From: Burkholderiaceae bacterium
GTDB taxonomy: Bacteria > Pseudomonadota > Gammaproteobacteria > Burkholderiales > Burkholderiaceae
Direction: 5' to 3'
Length of the DNA: 10,772 nucleotides
Assembly: GCA_023253905.1 (NCBI GenBank)
Contig: JALREG010000274.1
Coordinates: 1 to 10,772, forward strand
The translations under genes were made by a program, and so were the position numbers. Shown here in pieces: positions 1-6,314 of the stretch (the first letter of the stretch is position 1; every line of letters starts with the position of its first letter). The notes under the pieces were generated by a model. That model saw only the letters and a list, made by a program, of their open reading frames with translations. It was not told the DNA's origin and made no database searches.

Positions 1-1
1 A

Positions 2-604
2 GAACTGCGTGAACGTATGGGTGAGGCGGCGATCAAGGCAGCAAAGGCGGTAAACTACGAAGGTGTTGGTACGGTCGAGTTCCTGGTGGATAAGAACCGT
101 GATTTCTATTTCATGGAGATGAACACGCGTATACAGGTGGAACATACCATTACGGAAGAAGTAATCGATTATGACCTGATCAAGGAACAGATCAAGATCG
201 CTTCAGGTGAATCCATCTCCGGACAGAACTACTTCCCGACGATGCATGCCATCGAATGCCGGATCAACGCCGAAGATCCCTACCGGTTCACGCCCTCACC
301 GGGGCGAATCACCGCCTGGCATCCGCCGGGTGGCCCCGGTATCCGCGTCGATTCACACGCTTATACAGGCTATGTGGTGCCGCCTCATTACGACTCCATG
401 ATCGGTAAGGTGCTCGCCTACGGTGACACGCGCGAACAGGCGCTTCGCCGGATGCGGATCGCGCTATCGGAAATGGCGGTTGAGGGGATCCTCACCAATC
501 TTCCGCTTCATCGCGAACTGCTCGCCGATGCGCGCTTTGTAGCCGGGGGTACGTCGATTCACTATCTCGAGAACAAGCTCGCGCAACGCAGGACCGCTGG
601 CTGA
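2..604 (+). CDS. accC: Biotin carboxylase subunit of acetyl-CoA carboxylase, C-terminal part (5' end outside window)
   Basis: AccC uses ATP and bicarbonate to carboxylate biotin on the carrier protein AccB, the first half-reaction of malonyl-CoA synthesis in the cytosol. About 200 C-terminal residues are visible, against roughly 450 in the whole family protein; the reading frame is already open at base 2, so the start lies upstream. The fragment carries the active-site run EMNTRIQVEH (the E-x-N-x-R Mg-ATP/bicarbonate motif), then CRINAEDP, the SPGRI segment, the PPHYDSMIGK motif and the terminal GGTSIHYLENKL that matches the AccC end. The residues after the active site (HTITEEVIDYD) differ from the usual AccC HPVTEM-TG-D and look more like pyruvate-carboxylase-type enzymes. 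prmA follows after 3 nt, so the two genes are co-transcribed. The short C-terminus and the prmA neighbour favour AccC over a different biotin-dependent carboxylase. Confidence 0.95.
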   Translation, partial: ELRERMGEAAIKAAKAVNYEGVGTVEFLVDKNRDFYFMEMNTRIQVEHTITEEVIDYDLIKEQIKIASGESISGQNYFPTMHAIECRINAEDPYRFTPSPGRITAWHPPGGPGIRVDSHAYTGYVVPPHYDSMIGKVLAYGDTREQALRRMRIALSEMAVEGILTNLPLHRELLADARFVAGGTSIHYLENKLAQRRTAG

Positions 605-607
605 CGC

Positions 608-1504
608 ATGTTCACCGAGCTCGTGTTCACCGTGGCCGGTGAAGAGGTTGAACGCTGGTCCGATGCCCTGCTTGAGGCGGGCGCGCTGTCGGTCGAAGCC
701 GAGGACGCCGACGCAGACTCCCCCGACGAGCAGGCGATTTTTGGCGAGCCCGGCGAACCCGTGCCCGTCGCAGCCTGGGCGAGAACCCGTTTACGTGCGC
801 TCCTCGATGCGGACGACGATGCAGTCGCCGTGCTGGCGCTTGCGGCAGAGCACTGCGGCCTGCCGGGGCCGTCCTGTGCGCTGCATCCGATCGCCGACCA
901 GGATTGGGTGCGGCTCACCCAGGCGCAGTTCGAACCCATTCCGGTGGGCCCACGCCTCATGATTGCGCCGAGCTGGCATCTCGAAGCGGCGCGGCCCAAA
1001 GCCGAGGGCGCGCAGCTGATCATGCTGGACCCCGGGCTTGCGTTCGGCACCGGAAGCCATCCGACCACGCGGATGTGTCTGGAGTGGCTCGACACCCATC
1101 TTGAAGCAGGGCAGTCGATGATTGATTACGGATGCGGGTCTGGCATTCTTGCAATTGCCGCAGCAAGGCTTGGCGCTCAACCGGTCAGTGCCATCGATAT
1201 CGATCCGCAAGCGCTGGTGAGCACGCGCGATAACGCGCTTGCCAACGGCGTGACGTTGCAGATCATGGCTGCAGAGTCCGCACGACCCGACCCCGCGGCG
1301 GTGGTGGTCGCCAATATCCTCGCCAATCCGCTGAGACTTCTCGCGCCGCTCCTCAGCTCGCTGGTGCAGCCTGGTGGAGCGCTGGTGCTGGCGGGCTTGC
1401 TCGAGCGGCAGGCTGACGAATTGCGTGCGCTTTATCCACAGATCGCGCTCGAGGTGTATGCGCGTCGCGAGGGCTGGGCCTGCCTCGCTGGCATACGGCG
1501 CTGA
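608..1504 (+). CDS. prmA: Ribosomal protein L11 methyltransferase
   Basis: PrmA is a cytosolic SAM-dependent enzyme that trimethylates several amino groups of ribosomal protein L11. The 298-residue product has the normal family length. The N-terminal part is the acidic L11-recognition domain. The catalytic domain shows DPGLAFGTGSHPTT at about 141-154, SAM motif I DYGCGSG at 173-179, the acidic strand-2 end AIDIDP at 195-200, and the family motif NILANPL at 236-242. The ATG at 608 lies 3 nt after the accC stop with only a weak purine stretch in front, which suggests translation coupled to accC. The accC-prmA pair is common in Betaproteobacteria. No missing key residue is seen. Confidence 0.96.
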   Translation: MFTELVFTVAGEEVERWSDALLEAGALSVEAEDADADSPDEQAIFGEPGEPVPVAAWARTRLRALLDADDDAVAVLALAAEHCGLPGPSCALHPIADQDWVRLTQAQFEPIPVGPRLMIAPSWHLEAARPKAEGAQLIMLDPGLAFGTGSHPTTRMCLEWLDTHLEAGQSMIDYGCGSGILAIAAARLGAQPVSAIDIDPQALVSTRDNALANGVTLQIMAAESARPDPAAVVVANILANPLRLLAPLLSSLVQPGGALVLAGLLERQADELRALYPQIALEVYARREGWACLAGIRR

Positions 1505-1531
1505 GCGCACCATTTCCAAACGGAGAAAACG

Positions 1532-2476
1532 ATGACGGGACGGGTAATGATCAGCGGTTCGGTGGCCTACGACACCATCATGGTGTTCGATGGTCACTTC
1601 AAAGACCACATCCTGGCCGATCAGGTTCATATGCTCAATGTGTCGTTTCTGACGCCGCGGCTCAAGCGCGAATTCGGTGGCTGCGCCGCCAATATCGCCT
1701 ACAGCCTGAAGCAGTTGGGCGGTGATCCGCTGGTGCTCGCTGCCGTCGGGCGCGATGGTTCGGATTATCTCCAGCGGCTGCGCGCGCTGGGCATCGATAC
1801 TGCGCGGGTACGCGCCTTCGACGATCAGTACACGGCGCAGGCCTTCATCACCACCGACCTGTCCGATAACCAGATCACCGCGTTTCATCCTGGCGCCATG
1901 GGGAGTGCCGATCAGGTCAGCGCCCAGTCCGAGGGCGAGCGCATTGCCTGGGGAATCGTGGCGCCGAACGGTAAGGCGGCAATGTTGCGGCACGCGCGCG
2001 AATTTGCAGCGCAGGACATCCCGTTCATTTTCGATCCCGGTCAGGGGCTGCCCATGTTTGACGGCGAGGAGTTGCGCGGTCTGATCGGCCTCGCCACCGC
2101 TTTAACCGTCAATGACTATGAGGCGAAGCTTCTGAGCGATCGAACGGGCTGGTCCGAGGAGGACATTGCCGCCCGGCTGAAGGCACTCGTCATCACGCGG
2201 GGTGCGGAAGGTTCCACGCTCTATGAAGGCGGTTCGCGCCAGATGATCACGGCAGCATCGATCAGCCGAGCGGTAGACCCCACCGGCTGCGGCGACGCCT
2301 ATCGTTCTGGCCTGCTCTACGGACTCTCCCAGGGCTGGAGCTGGCTGGATTCGGCCCGGCTCGGCAGTGTCCTGGGCGCAGCCAAGATCGAGCACGCGGG
2401 CGCGCAGAACCATCCGGTCGATCGGGCGGCGCTGAGCGTGCGCTTTGCTGCCGCGTATGGCGCTACGCCCTGGTAA
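1532..2476 (+). CDS. PfkB-family carbohydrate/adenosine kinase
   Basis: This is a ribokinase-fold kinase that transfers the ATP gamma-phosphate to a sugar or nucleoside hydroxyl. The substrate cannot be read from the sequence; adenosine-kinase-like and sugar-kinase annotations are both used for close betaproteobacterial relatives. The product is 314 residues. The N-terminal strand RVMISGSVAYDTI leads to the substrate-binding glycine motif FGGCAANIAYSLKQLGG at about 48-64 (PfkB signature 1). The NDYEAKLL segment near 194-201 is the N-x-x-E Mg/phosphate motif. Signature 2, DPTGCGDAYRSG, at 249-260 contains the anion hole and the catalytic Asp255. A GGAG ribosome binding site at 1522-1525 supports the ATG at 1532. 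The gene lies 27 nt behind prmA and is probably the last gene of the accC transcript. No clear terminator is visible in the 51 nt before the convergent YggT gene. Confidence 0.9.
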   Translation: MTGRVMISGSVAYDTIMVFDGHFKDHILADQVHMLNVSFLTPRLKREFGGCAANIAYSLKQLGGDPLVLAAVGRDGSDYLQRLRALGIDTARVRAFDDQYTAQAFITTDLSDNQITAFHPGAMGSADQVSAQSEGERIAWGIVAPNGKAAMLRHAREFAAQDIPFIFDPGQGLPMFDGEELRGLIGLATALTVNDYEAKLLSDRTGWSEEDIAARLKALVITRGAEGSTLYEGGSRQMITAASISRAVDPTGCGDAYRSGLLYGLSQGWSWLDSARLGSVLGAAKIEHAGAQNHPVDRAALSVRFAAAYGATPW

Positions 2477-2527
2477 CCGATTGCGAGTGCGTCGGGGTCG
2501 CGGGTCTGCCCTGCGAGTTGCGAAGGC

Positions 2528-3070
2528 TCAGATGGCGGGCGCGATAGCTCCAGCAACCGACAGTCCGACCTGCGCGAGCAGAATCACGATGAGCGGGGAC
2601 AGATCAACGCCGCCCAGGCGCGGCAACCGCCGTTGGATGGGCGACAGGATCGGTTCGGTCAGCAGGTGCAGCATGGGGGCGATGGGGGCATGAGGATTGA
2701 CCCAGGACAGAATCACTTGAAGAAGCAGCGAACCAATCAACAGCCACAGCACCCAGCGCACCAGCCAGACTACGGCGAGCAGTGCGACCGAACCGAATGA
2801 AGGGGTACGCGACGCGTAGAGCAGAACAAACACCACCGCCAGCACGAGGGCGAGCAGCATGGCCGCGAGCAGACAGGCGCCATCGAAATGCCCCTTCCGC
2901 GGCAGGATCGAACGCAGTGGCCGCACCAGCCACTCGGTGAAGGTGAACACGAAATGGCCCACCGGATCGCGCAGCGCCATGCCGAGCCAAATCATCCATA
3001 ACCGCAGCACACAGGCGGCGGCTAGCAGACTGCCGATTGTGTCCACGACGAGCCACAGCACCTCTCGCAT
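2528..3070 (-). CDS. YggT-family integral membrane protein
   Basis: This is a 180-residue hydrophobic protein with two copies of the YggT unit. Copy 1 (about 22-57) contains RLWMIW and TEWLVRPLRSILP. Copy 2 (about 119-150) contains VILSWVNPHAP and LTEPILSPIQRRLP. Membrane segments are predicted by eye at about 4-29, 64-86, 92-123 and 157-177. Family members are inner-membrane proteins; a role in osmotic tolerance or potassium handling has been suggested for some, and the molecular function is not settled. I chose the ATG at 3070 instead of the in-frame ATG 15 codons upstream because a perfect AGGAGG (3076-3081) sits 5 nt before it and the MREVLWLV start leads straight into the first membrane helix. 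The usual proC neighbour is not here; the gene stands alone, convergent with the PfkB kinase and divergent from the MFS gene. Confidence 0.92.
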   Translation of the reverse strand: MREVLWLVVDTIGSLLAAACVLRLWMIWLGMALRDPVGHFVFTFTEWLVRPLRSILPRKGHFDGACLLAAMLLALVLAVVFVLLYASRTPSFGSVALLAVVWLVRWVLWLLIGSLLLQVILSWVNPHAPIAPMLHLLTEPILSPIQRRLPRLGGVDLSPLIVILLAQVGLSVAGAIAPAI

Positions 3071-3075
3071 CCGTT

Positions 3076-3081
3076 CCTCCT
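3076..3081 (-). promoter_or_regulatory. Ribosome binding site that fixes the YggT start
   Basis: On the minus strand this reads AGGAGG, followed by a 5-nt spacer and the ATG at 3070. The upstream in-frame ATG at 3115 has no comparable site, so the shorter 180-residue product is preferred. Confidence 0.85.
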
Positions 3082-3156
3082 GGCCCCCTTGCTTGACGCG
3101 CCGATCGTAACCCAACAGAGTGCCGGGCGTTTACTGATCTTTTCAAGGCCGTTATT

Positions 3157-4350
3157 TTGACTGACATCGACGCGGGTGCGCAGCGGTGGCGGGTGATGAG
3201 CGCGCTGCTGGTGGCAAGCGCGCTGAACATCCCGTTTGGCACGATCTACGCATTCAGCGTGTTTTTGCGGCCGATGGAGCAGCAGCTCGGTGTGTCGCGC
3301 ACCGAGATGAGCGTTGTGTTCGCGAGTGCCACGGTCGCGCTTGCGCTGGGTATGAATCTGTTGCCGCTGCTTGCACGGCGCATGAGCGGGGTCGCGCTCA
3401 TTCCGATCGCCGGGCTGATCGGCGCATTGGGAATCGTGATCGTCACGCAGGCGCAAGGCTTCTGGATGCTGTTCATGGGCTATGGCGTGTTGTTCGGTCT
3501 GGGAGGCGGACTCTCGTTTACCGCGGTCCAGCAGTGCGTGAATCAGGCGACGGTGCGGCCCAGCGGCCTTGCCAACGGTTATGTGGTGAGCACCTACCCG
3601 ATCGGGGCGATGATCGGTGCGCCCGTGTTCAGCGCTACGCTTCACCTCTGGGGCGTCGGCCCCACGCTTTGGCTGCTCGCAGGCGTATTGGGTGGTGCCG
3701 GAGTGCTGGGAGGGTGGCTGTTTCGGCGCGCGGGCCTCACGCTCCTCTCGGCTGCTGCGACGCAGTCGCCCCCGCAGCCGGTATCGCTTTCGGACCCGGT
3801 GTTCACGCGGCTGTTCGCGGTGTTTTTTCTCTCCGCATCGGCTGGGCTCATGGTGCTGGGGCAGGCCGCCGCGATGCTGCATGCCTACGGTGCGGGGGCG
3901 GGCATGGCCGCCGCCGCCACCACGGTGATTACAGCAGTGCTGGCCGCCTCACGACTGGCAGGCGGTTGGCTGGTTGATCACTGGCAGATGCGACGTGTGG
4001 CGGTTGGAGCCAATCTCTGCGCCTTTGCGGGTGCCGTGCTGATCACGCTGTGGCCGGTACCGGTTTCTGCGCTCTTTGCGTTGTCACTGCTCGGTGGGGG
4101 GTATGGCCTGATGTCCGGCGCCAGTGCCGGGTACATTCCACGACTCTGGCCGCGCGACCTGTTTGCTGCCATAGCCGCGCGGCTTTATGTTGCCTGGTGT
4201 CTGGCCGCGGTATGCCTGCCGGTGCTGGCCGGCTGGTTGTTTGATCTGACGGAGAGCTATCGTGCCGCGGTGATGGTTGCAGCAGCAGGCAATCTGGCTG
4301 GAGCCTGGCTGGCACGGCGGATTGCGCTGACAGGGGCCAGGACGCCCTGA
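3157..4350 (+). CDS. MFS transporter, OFA (oxalate/formate antiporter-like) type
   Basis: This is a 397-residue polytopic inner-membrane transporter of the major facilitator superfamily, with about 12 hydrophobic segments in two halves joined by a polar loop around 189-213. The first helix and the loop after it read NIPFGTIYAFSVFLRP and LGVSRTEMS at about 24-52, the pattern typical of the OFA subfamily. FGLGGGLSF near 113-121 and NGYVVSTYPIGAMIGAP near 140-156 correspond to conserved helix 4 and 5 segments. OFA members move small mono- or dicarboxylates, but the substrate here cannot be read. The start is a TTG at 3157 with AAGG at 3145-3148 in front; an ATG at codon 13 is a less likely alternative without a clear ribosome binding site. 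The gene is monocistronic, divergent from YggT, and closed by the hairpin at 4356-4385. Confidence 0.88.
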   Translation: MTDIDAGAQRWRVMSALLVASALNIPFGTIYAFSVFLRPMEQQLGVSRTEMSVVFASATVALALGMNLLPLLARRMSGVALIPIAGLIGALGIVIVTQAQGFWMLFMGYGVLFGLGGGLSFTAVQQCVNQATVRPSGLANGYVVSTYPIGAMIGAPVFSATLHLWGVGPTLWLLAGVLGGAGVLGGWLFRRAGLTLLSAAATQSPPQPVSLSDPVFTRLFAVFFLSASAGLMVLGQAAAMLHAYGAGAGMAAAATTVITAVLAASRLAGGWLVDHWQMRRVAVGANLCAFAGAVLITLWPVPVSALFALSLLGGGYGLMSGASAGYIPRLWPRDLFAAIAARLYVAWCLAAVCLPVLAGWLFDLTESYRAAVMVAAAGNLAGAWLARRIALTGARTP

Positions 4351-4355
4351 GTAAA

Positions 4356-4385
4356 AACGGGGCAACGCTTGCGCGTTGCCCCGTT
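4356..4385. terminator. Bidirectional intrinsic terminator between the MFS and H1-like genes
   Basis: A perfect 13-bp stem (4356-4368 with 4373-4385) closes a 4-nt loop TTGC. It begins 5 nt after the MFS stop and also lies downstream of the minus-strand H1-like gene. Read on the minus strand, the stem runs into GTTTTTAC, giving a U-tract suited to termination of the H1-like transcript. On the plus strand the tail is AAAGCC, so termination of the MFS transcript would depend mainly on the strong stem. Confidence 0.85.
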
Positions 4386-4394
4386 AAAGCCTCT

Positions 4395-4412
4395 GCCCGG
4401 ATAACTCCGGGC
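4395..4412. repeat. Small inverted repeat next to the terminator
   Basis: GCCCGG and CCGGGC form a perfect 6-bp stem around a 6-nt loop, between the H1-like stop and the main terminator. It has no T-tract. It may be an accessory 3'-end stem of the H1-like mRNA. Confidence 0.4.
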
Positions 4413-4418
4413 GCAAGC

Positions 4419-4733
4419 TTACGGACGGTTCCCGGTCGGGAACGGCCAGGCGGCCGCGGGATTCAGCGGCTGCGCAGCAGGGGCAGCGGCAGCGGGGGCA
4501 GCGGCGGCTTTTTTAGCGGCTTTTTTCGCAGGCTTTTTAGCGGCCTTTTTCGCAGCGGCTTTCTTGGCTGGCTTTTTCGCAGCGGCTTTCTTAGCCGGCT
4601 TTTTCGCAGCAGCTTTCTTAGCGGGCTTTTTCGCAGCAGCTTTCTTGGCTGCTGGCTTCTTCGCCGCGGCTTTCTTGGCTGCGGGCTTCTTGGCTGCGGG
4701 CTTCTTCGCCGCTGCTTTCTTGGCTGTTGCCAT
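4419..4733 (-). CDS. Histone H1-like lysine/alanine-rich DNA-binding protein
   Basis: This is a 104-residue, very basic low-complexity protein. After MATAKK, residues 7 to about 72 are tandem AAKKP / KKAAAKKPA units, followed by an Ala/Pro stretch and a unique tail, LNPAAAWPFPTGNRP. The lysine/alanine repeats resemble the C-terminal domain of histone H1 and the bacterial proteins HctB, BpH1 (Bordetella) and AlgP. Such proteins bind DNA without strong sequence preference and are thought to act in the nucleoid; that role is inferred here. The conserved WPFPTG tail is shared by betaproteobacterial homologues from memory. AAGGAG (4741-4746) stands 7 nt before the ATG. The gene follows nrdB in the same direction after 269 nt containing a terminator, so it probably has its own promoter. 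The repeat region is prone to length changes. Confidence 0.88.
   Translation of the reverse strand: MATAKKAAAKKPAAKKPAAKKAAAKKPAAKKAAAKKPAKKAAAKKPAKKAAAKKPAKKAAAKKAAKKPAKKAAKKAAAAPAAAAPAAQPLNPAAAWPFPTGNRP
4552..4632 (-). repeat. Three 27-bp tandem repeats inside the H1-like gene
   Basis: Three nearly identical 27-bp units start at 4552, 4579 and 4606, differing at only a few third-codon positions. A fourth, diverged 30-bp unit follows at 4633. Each codes for KKAAAKKPA in the H1-like protein. The multiple-of-three unit length means copy number can change without a frameshift. Confidence 0.85.
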
Positions 4734-4873
4734 GGTGAAACTCCTTCAGTTGAAGTTACGCTGGTGGAGACCCGCGCCGGCAAGCGGTAACGCAGTGCGG
4801 CGGGCGAGCCATTCATCGGCGCAAGCGATAACCCCCGCGTGGAGGGCTACGCGTACGCTAATGAATTCGGGAG

Positions 4874-4893
4874 TCAGCGCGACGGCGCGCTGA
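4874..4893. repeat. Perfect 8-bp-arm inverted repeat upstream of the H1-like gene
   Basis: TCAGCGCG and CGCGCTGA form perfect arms around the loop ACGG. It lies 5 bp from the nrdB terminator and about 140 bp upstream of the H1-like start. It may be a second 3' stem-loop of the nrdB transcript or a protein-binding dyad for the H1-like promoter; the sequence does not decide. Confidence 0.55.
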
Positions 4894-4898
4894 AATGA

Positions 4899-4928
4899 AA
4901 AACGCCGGCTGGTCGGGCACGGCGTTTT
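4899..4928. terminator. Intrinsic terminator downstream of nrdB
   Basis: The arms AAAACGCCG (4899-4907) and CGGCGTTTT (4920-4928) give a perfect 9-bp stem with a 12-nt loop. On the minus strand the stem ends in GTTTTTC, which fits termination of nrd transcription before the H1-like gene. It lies 74 nt after the nrdB stop. Confidence 0.75.
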
Positions 4929-4955
4929 CAAAAGTGGGAGGGGGAGCGAGGGCGA

Positions 4956-4974
4956 GGCGGCCTTGCGGGCCGCC
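4956..4974. repeat. GC-rich hairpin just after nrdB
   Basis: GGCGGCC and GGCCGCC pair perfectly around a 5-nt loop, 29 nt past the nrdB stop. No T-tract follows on either strand, so it is more likely an mRNA 3'-end stabilising stem than a terminator. Confidence 0.4.
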
Positions 4975-5002
4975 GCCCTGATGCGCGAGAGGCAAGCGGA
5001 TC

Positions 5003-6196
5003 TCAATCCCAACTGAGCGCACCCCCGGTCTGGTATTCAATGACCCGCGTCTCGAAGAAATTACGCTCCTTCTTGAGATCGATCATTTCGCTCATCCACG
5101 GAAAGGGGTTTTCCTCCGTCGGGAACAGCGTTTCGATGCCGATCTGCTGGGCCCGTCGATTGGCGATGAAGCGCAGGTAGCCCTTGAACTGCTGAGCGTT
5201 GAGTCCGAGAACACCACGCGGCATGGTGTCTTCGGCGTACGCGTATTCGAGTTCAACCGCCTGGCGGAACAGCCCGCGAATTTCTTCGCGGAATTCGGCT
5301 GTCCAGAGATGCGGGTTCTCAAGCTTGATCTGGTTGATGAGGTCAATGCCGAAATTGCAGTGCATCGATTCATCGCGAAGGATGTACTGATACTGCTCGG
5401 CAGCACCTGTCATCTTGTTCTGCCGACCGAGCGCGAGAATCTGGACAAAGCCGACGTAGAAGAACAACCCTTCCATCAGGCATGCAAACACGATGAGCGA
5501 ACGCAGCAGCTTCTGGTCGGCGTCGGGCGTACCGGTAACAAAATCGGGGTTGGTGAGGGTGTCAATGAACGGGATCAGGAACTCGTCCTTGTCGCGGATC
5601 GACTTGACCTCGTGATAGGCGTTGAAAATTTCGCCTTCGTCCAGACCGAGCGACTCGACGATGTACTGATAGGCGTGAGTGTGAATAGCCTCTTCAAACG
5701 CCTGACGCAGCAAAAACTGACGGCACTCTGGAGCGCTGATGTGCCGATACGTACCCAGCACAATGTTGTTGGCGGCCAGCGAATCAGCGGTGACGAAGAA
5801 GCCGAGGTTACGCTTGACAAGCCTGCGCTCGTCTTCGGTGAGGCCATCAGGAGATTTCCAGAGCGCGATATCGCGGCTCATATTGATCTCTTGCGGCATC
5901 CAGTGATTGGCGCAGGTGGCGAGATATTTTTCCCAGGCCCACTTGTACTTGAACGGCACCAGCTGGTTGACGTCAGCGCTGCCGTTGATGATGCGCTTGT
6001 CTTCAACGCGCACGCGGCGCGAACTTGAACCCATTACCGTTGAGGCCGGCTTGGGCGGATTGATGGCGGGGGCCGCAGCCGCACCCGCGATCGGCATGGA
6101 GGCCGGCGCGGAAGCCAGTTCCGGATGGATCGGCGGTGCAGGCGGTGCCCGGCGTGTTGGTGTTGCCACTGCGGGCGCGTCATCCCAGGACAGCAT
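5003..6196 (-). CDS. nrdB: Class I ribonucleoside-diphosphate reductase, beta (R2) subunit
   Basis: NrdB holds the di-iron/tyrosyl radical cofactor that starts catalysis in NrdA, giving dNDPs from NDPs in the cytosol. The product is 397 residues. All expected metal ligands are visible: Asp138 (ADS), Glu169 and His172 (EEAIH), Glu242 (LMEGLFFY), and Glu276 and His279 (RDESMH). Tyr176 is in the E-x-x-H-x-x-x-Y arrangement of the radical tyrosine, so this is a tyrosyl-radical enzyme and not a radical-less type. The C-terminal tail, ending GGALSWD, is the segment that docks on NrdA in this family. The first 60 residues are an Ala/Pro-rich, probably disordered extension beginning MLSWDD, which repeats the tail's LSWD. 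Only a weak purine stretch precedes the ATG at 6196. The gene lies 118 nt behind nrdA and is closed by the terminator at 4899-4928. Confidence 0.97.
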   Translation of the reverse strand: MLSWDDAPAVATPTRRAPPAPPIHPELASAPASMPIAGAAAAPAINPPKPASTVMGSSSRRVRVEDKRIINGSADVNQLVPFKYKWAWEKYLATCANHWMPQEINMSRDIALWKSPDGLTEDERRLVKRNLGFFVTADSLAANNIVLGTYRHISAPECRQFLLRQAFEEAIHTHAYQYIVESLGLDEGEIFNAYHEVKSIRDKDEFLIPFIDTLTNPDFVTGTPDADQKLLRSLIVFACLMEGLFFYVGFVQILALGRQNKMTGAAEQYQYILRDESMHCNFGIDLINQIKLENPHLWTAEFREEIRGLFRQAVELEYAYAEDTMPRGVLGLNAQQFKGYLRFIANRRAQQIGIETLFPTEENPFPWMSEMIDLKKERNFFETRVIEYQTGGALSWD

Positions 6197-6314
6197 TTAA
6201 GATCTCGCTTTAACTTTCTTTGATAACAAACTGAGGGAGCGAGAAGAATTCTTCACGCCCTGAATCTTACGGTGCAATGAATAGCCTTGCAACGTCAAGA
6301 CAAGATTTGCATGA
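6197..6314 (-). promoter_or_regulatory. nrdA-nrdB spacer with a possible internal promoter
   Basis: This 118-nt spacer is visibly richer in A and T than the flanking genes. On the minus strand TTGCAA and TAAGAT stand 17 nt apart; each matches the sigma70 hexamers at 4 of 6 positions and could give nrdB extra transcription. A TTGACG also lies just upstream of the same -10. The match is modest and the elements are not otherwise supported. The spacer also contains the dyad at 6243-6254. Confidence 0.35.
6243..6254. repeat. 12-bp perfect palindrome in the nrdA-nrdB spacer
   Basis: GAAGAATTCTTC is its own reverse complement. Flanking bases (AGGG-AG-CG on one side, CG-CCCT on the other) extend it to an imperfect dyad of about 28 bp. 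It could be an mRNA stem-loop that changes the NrdA:NrdB ratio, or a protein site. Confidence 0.5.

Noticed and set aside
791..1993. 400-codon open frame on the minus strand
   Set aside because: It lies antisense to prmA and the PfkB kinase, both with clear family motifs. Its product is Arg/His-rich with no recognisable domain, typical of a shadow frame in high-GC DNA.
2477..2527. Terminator between the PfkB kinase and YggT genes
   Set aside because: I found only 3-bp stems and no T-tract in this convergent gap.
3139..3158. TTTACT-17-TATTTT promoter for the MFS gene
   Set aside because: The -10 would overlap the TTG start codon, so transcription would begin inside the gene.
3022..3882. 286-codon minus-strand frame
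   Set aside because: It is antisense to the MFS transporter, with low-complexity Arg/His/Gln composition and no family resemblance.
4500..4730. Regular repeats that could suggest a CRISPR array or satellite
   Set aside because: The repeats are in frame, code for KKAAAKKPA units of an H1-like protein, and have no unique spacers.
5309..6028. 239-codon plus-strand frame opposite nrdB
   Set aside because: It is the complement of conserved R2 sequence, with no ribosome binding site or known domain.
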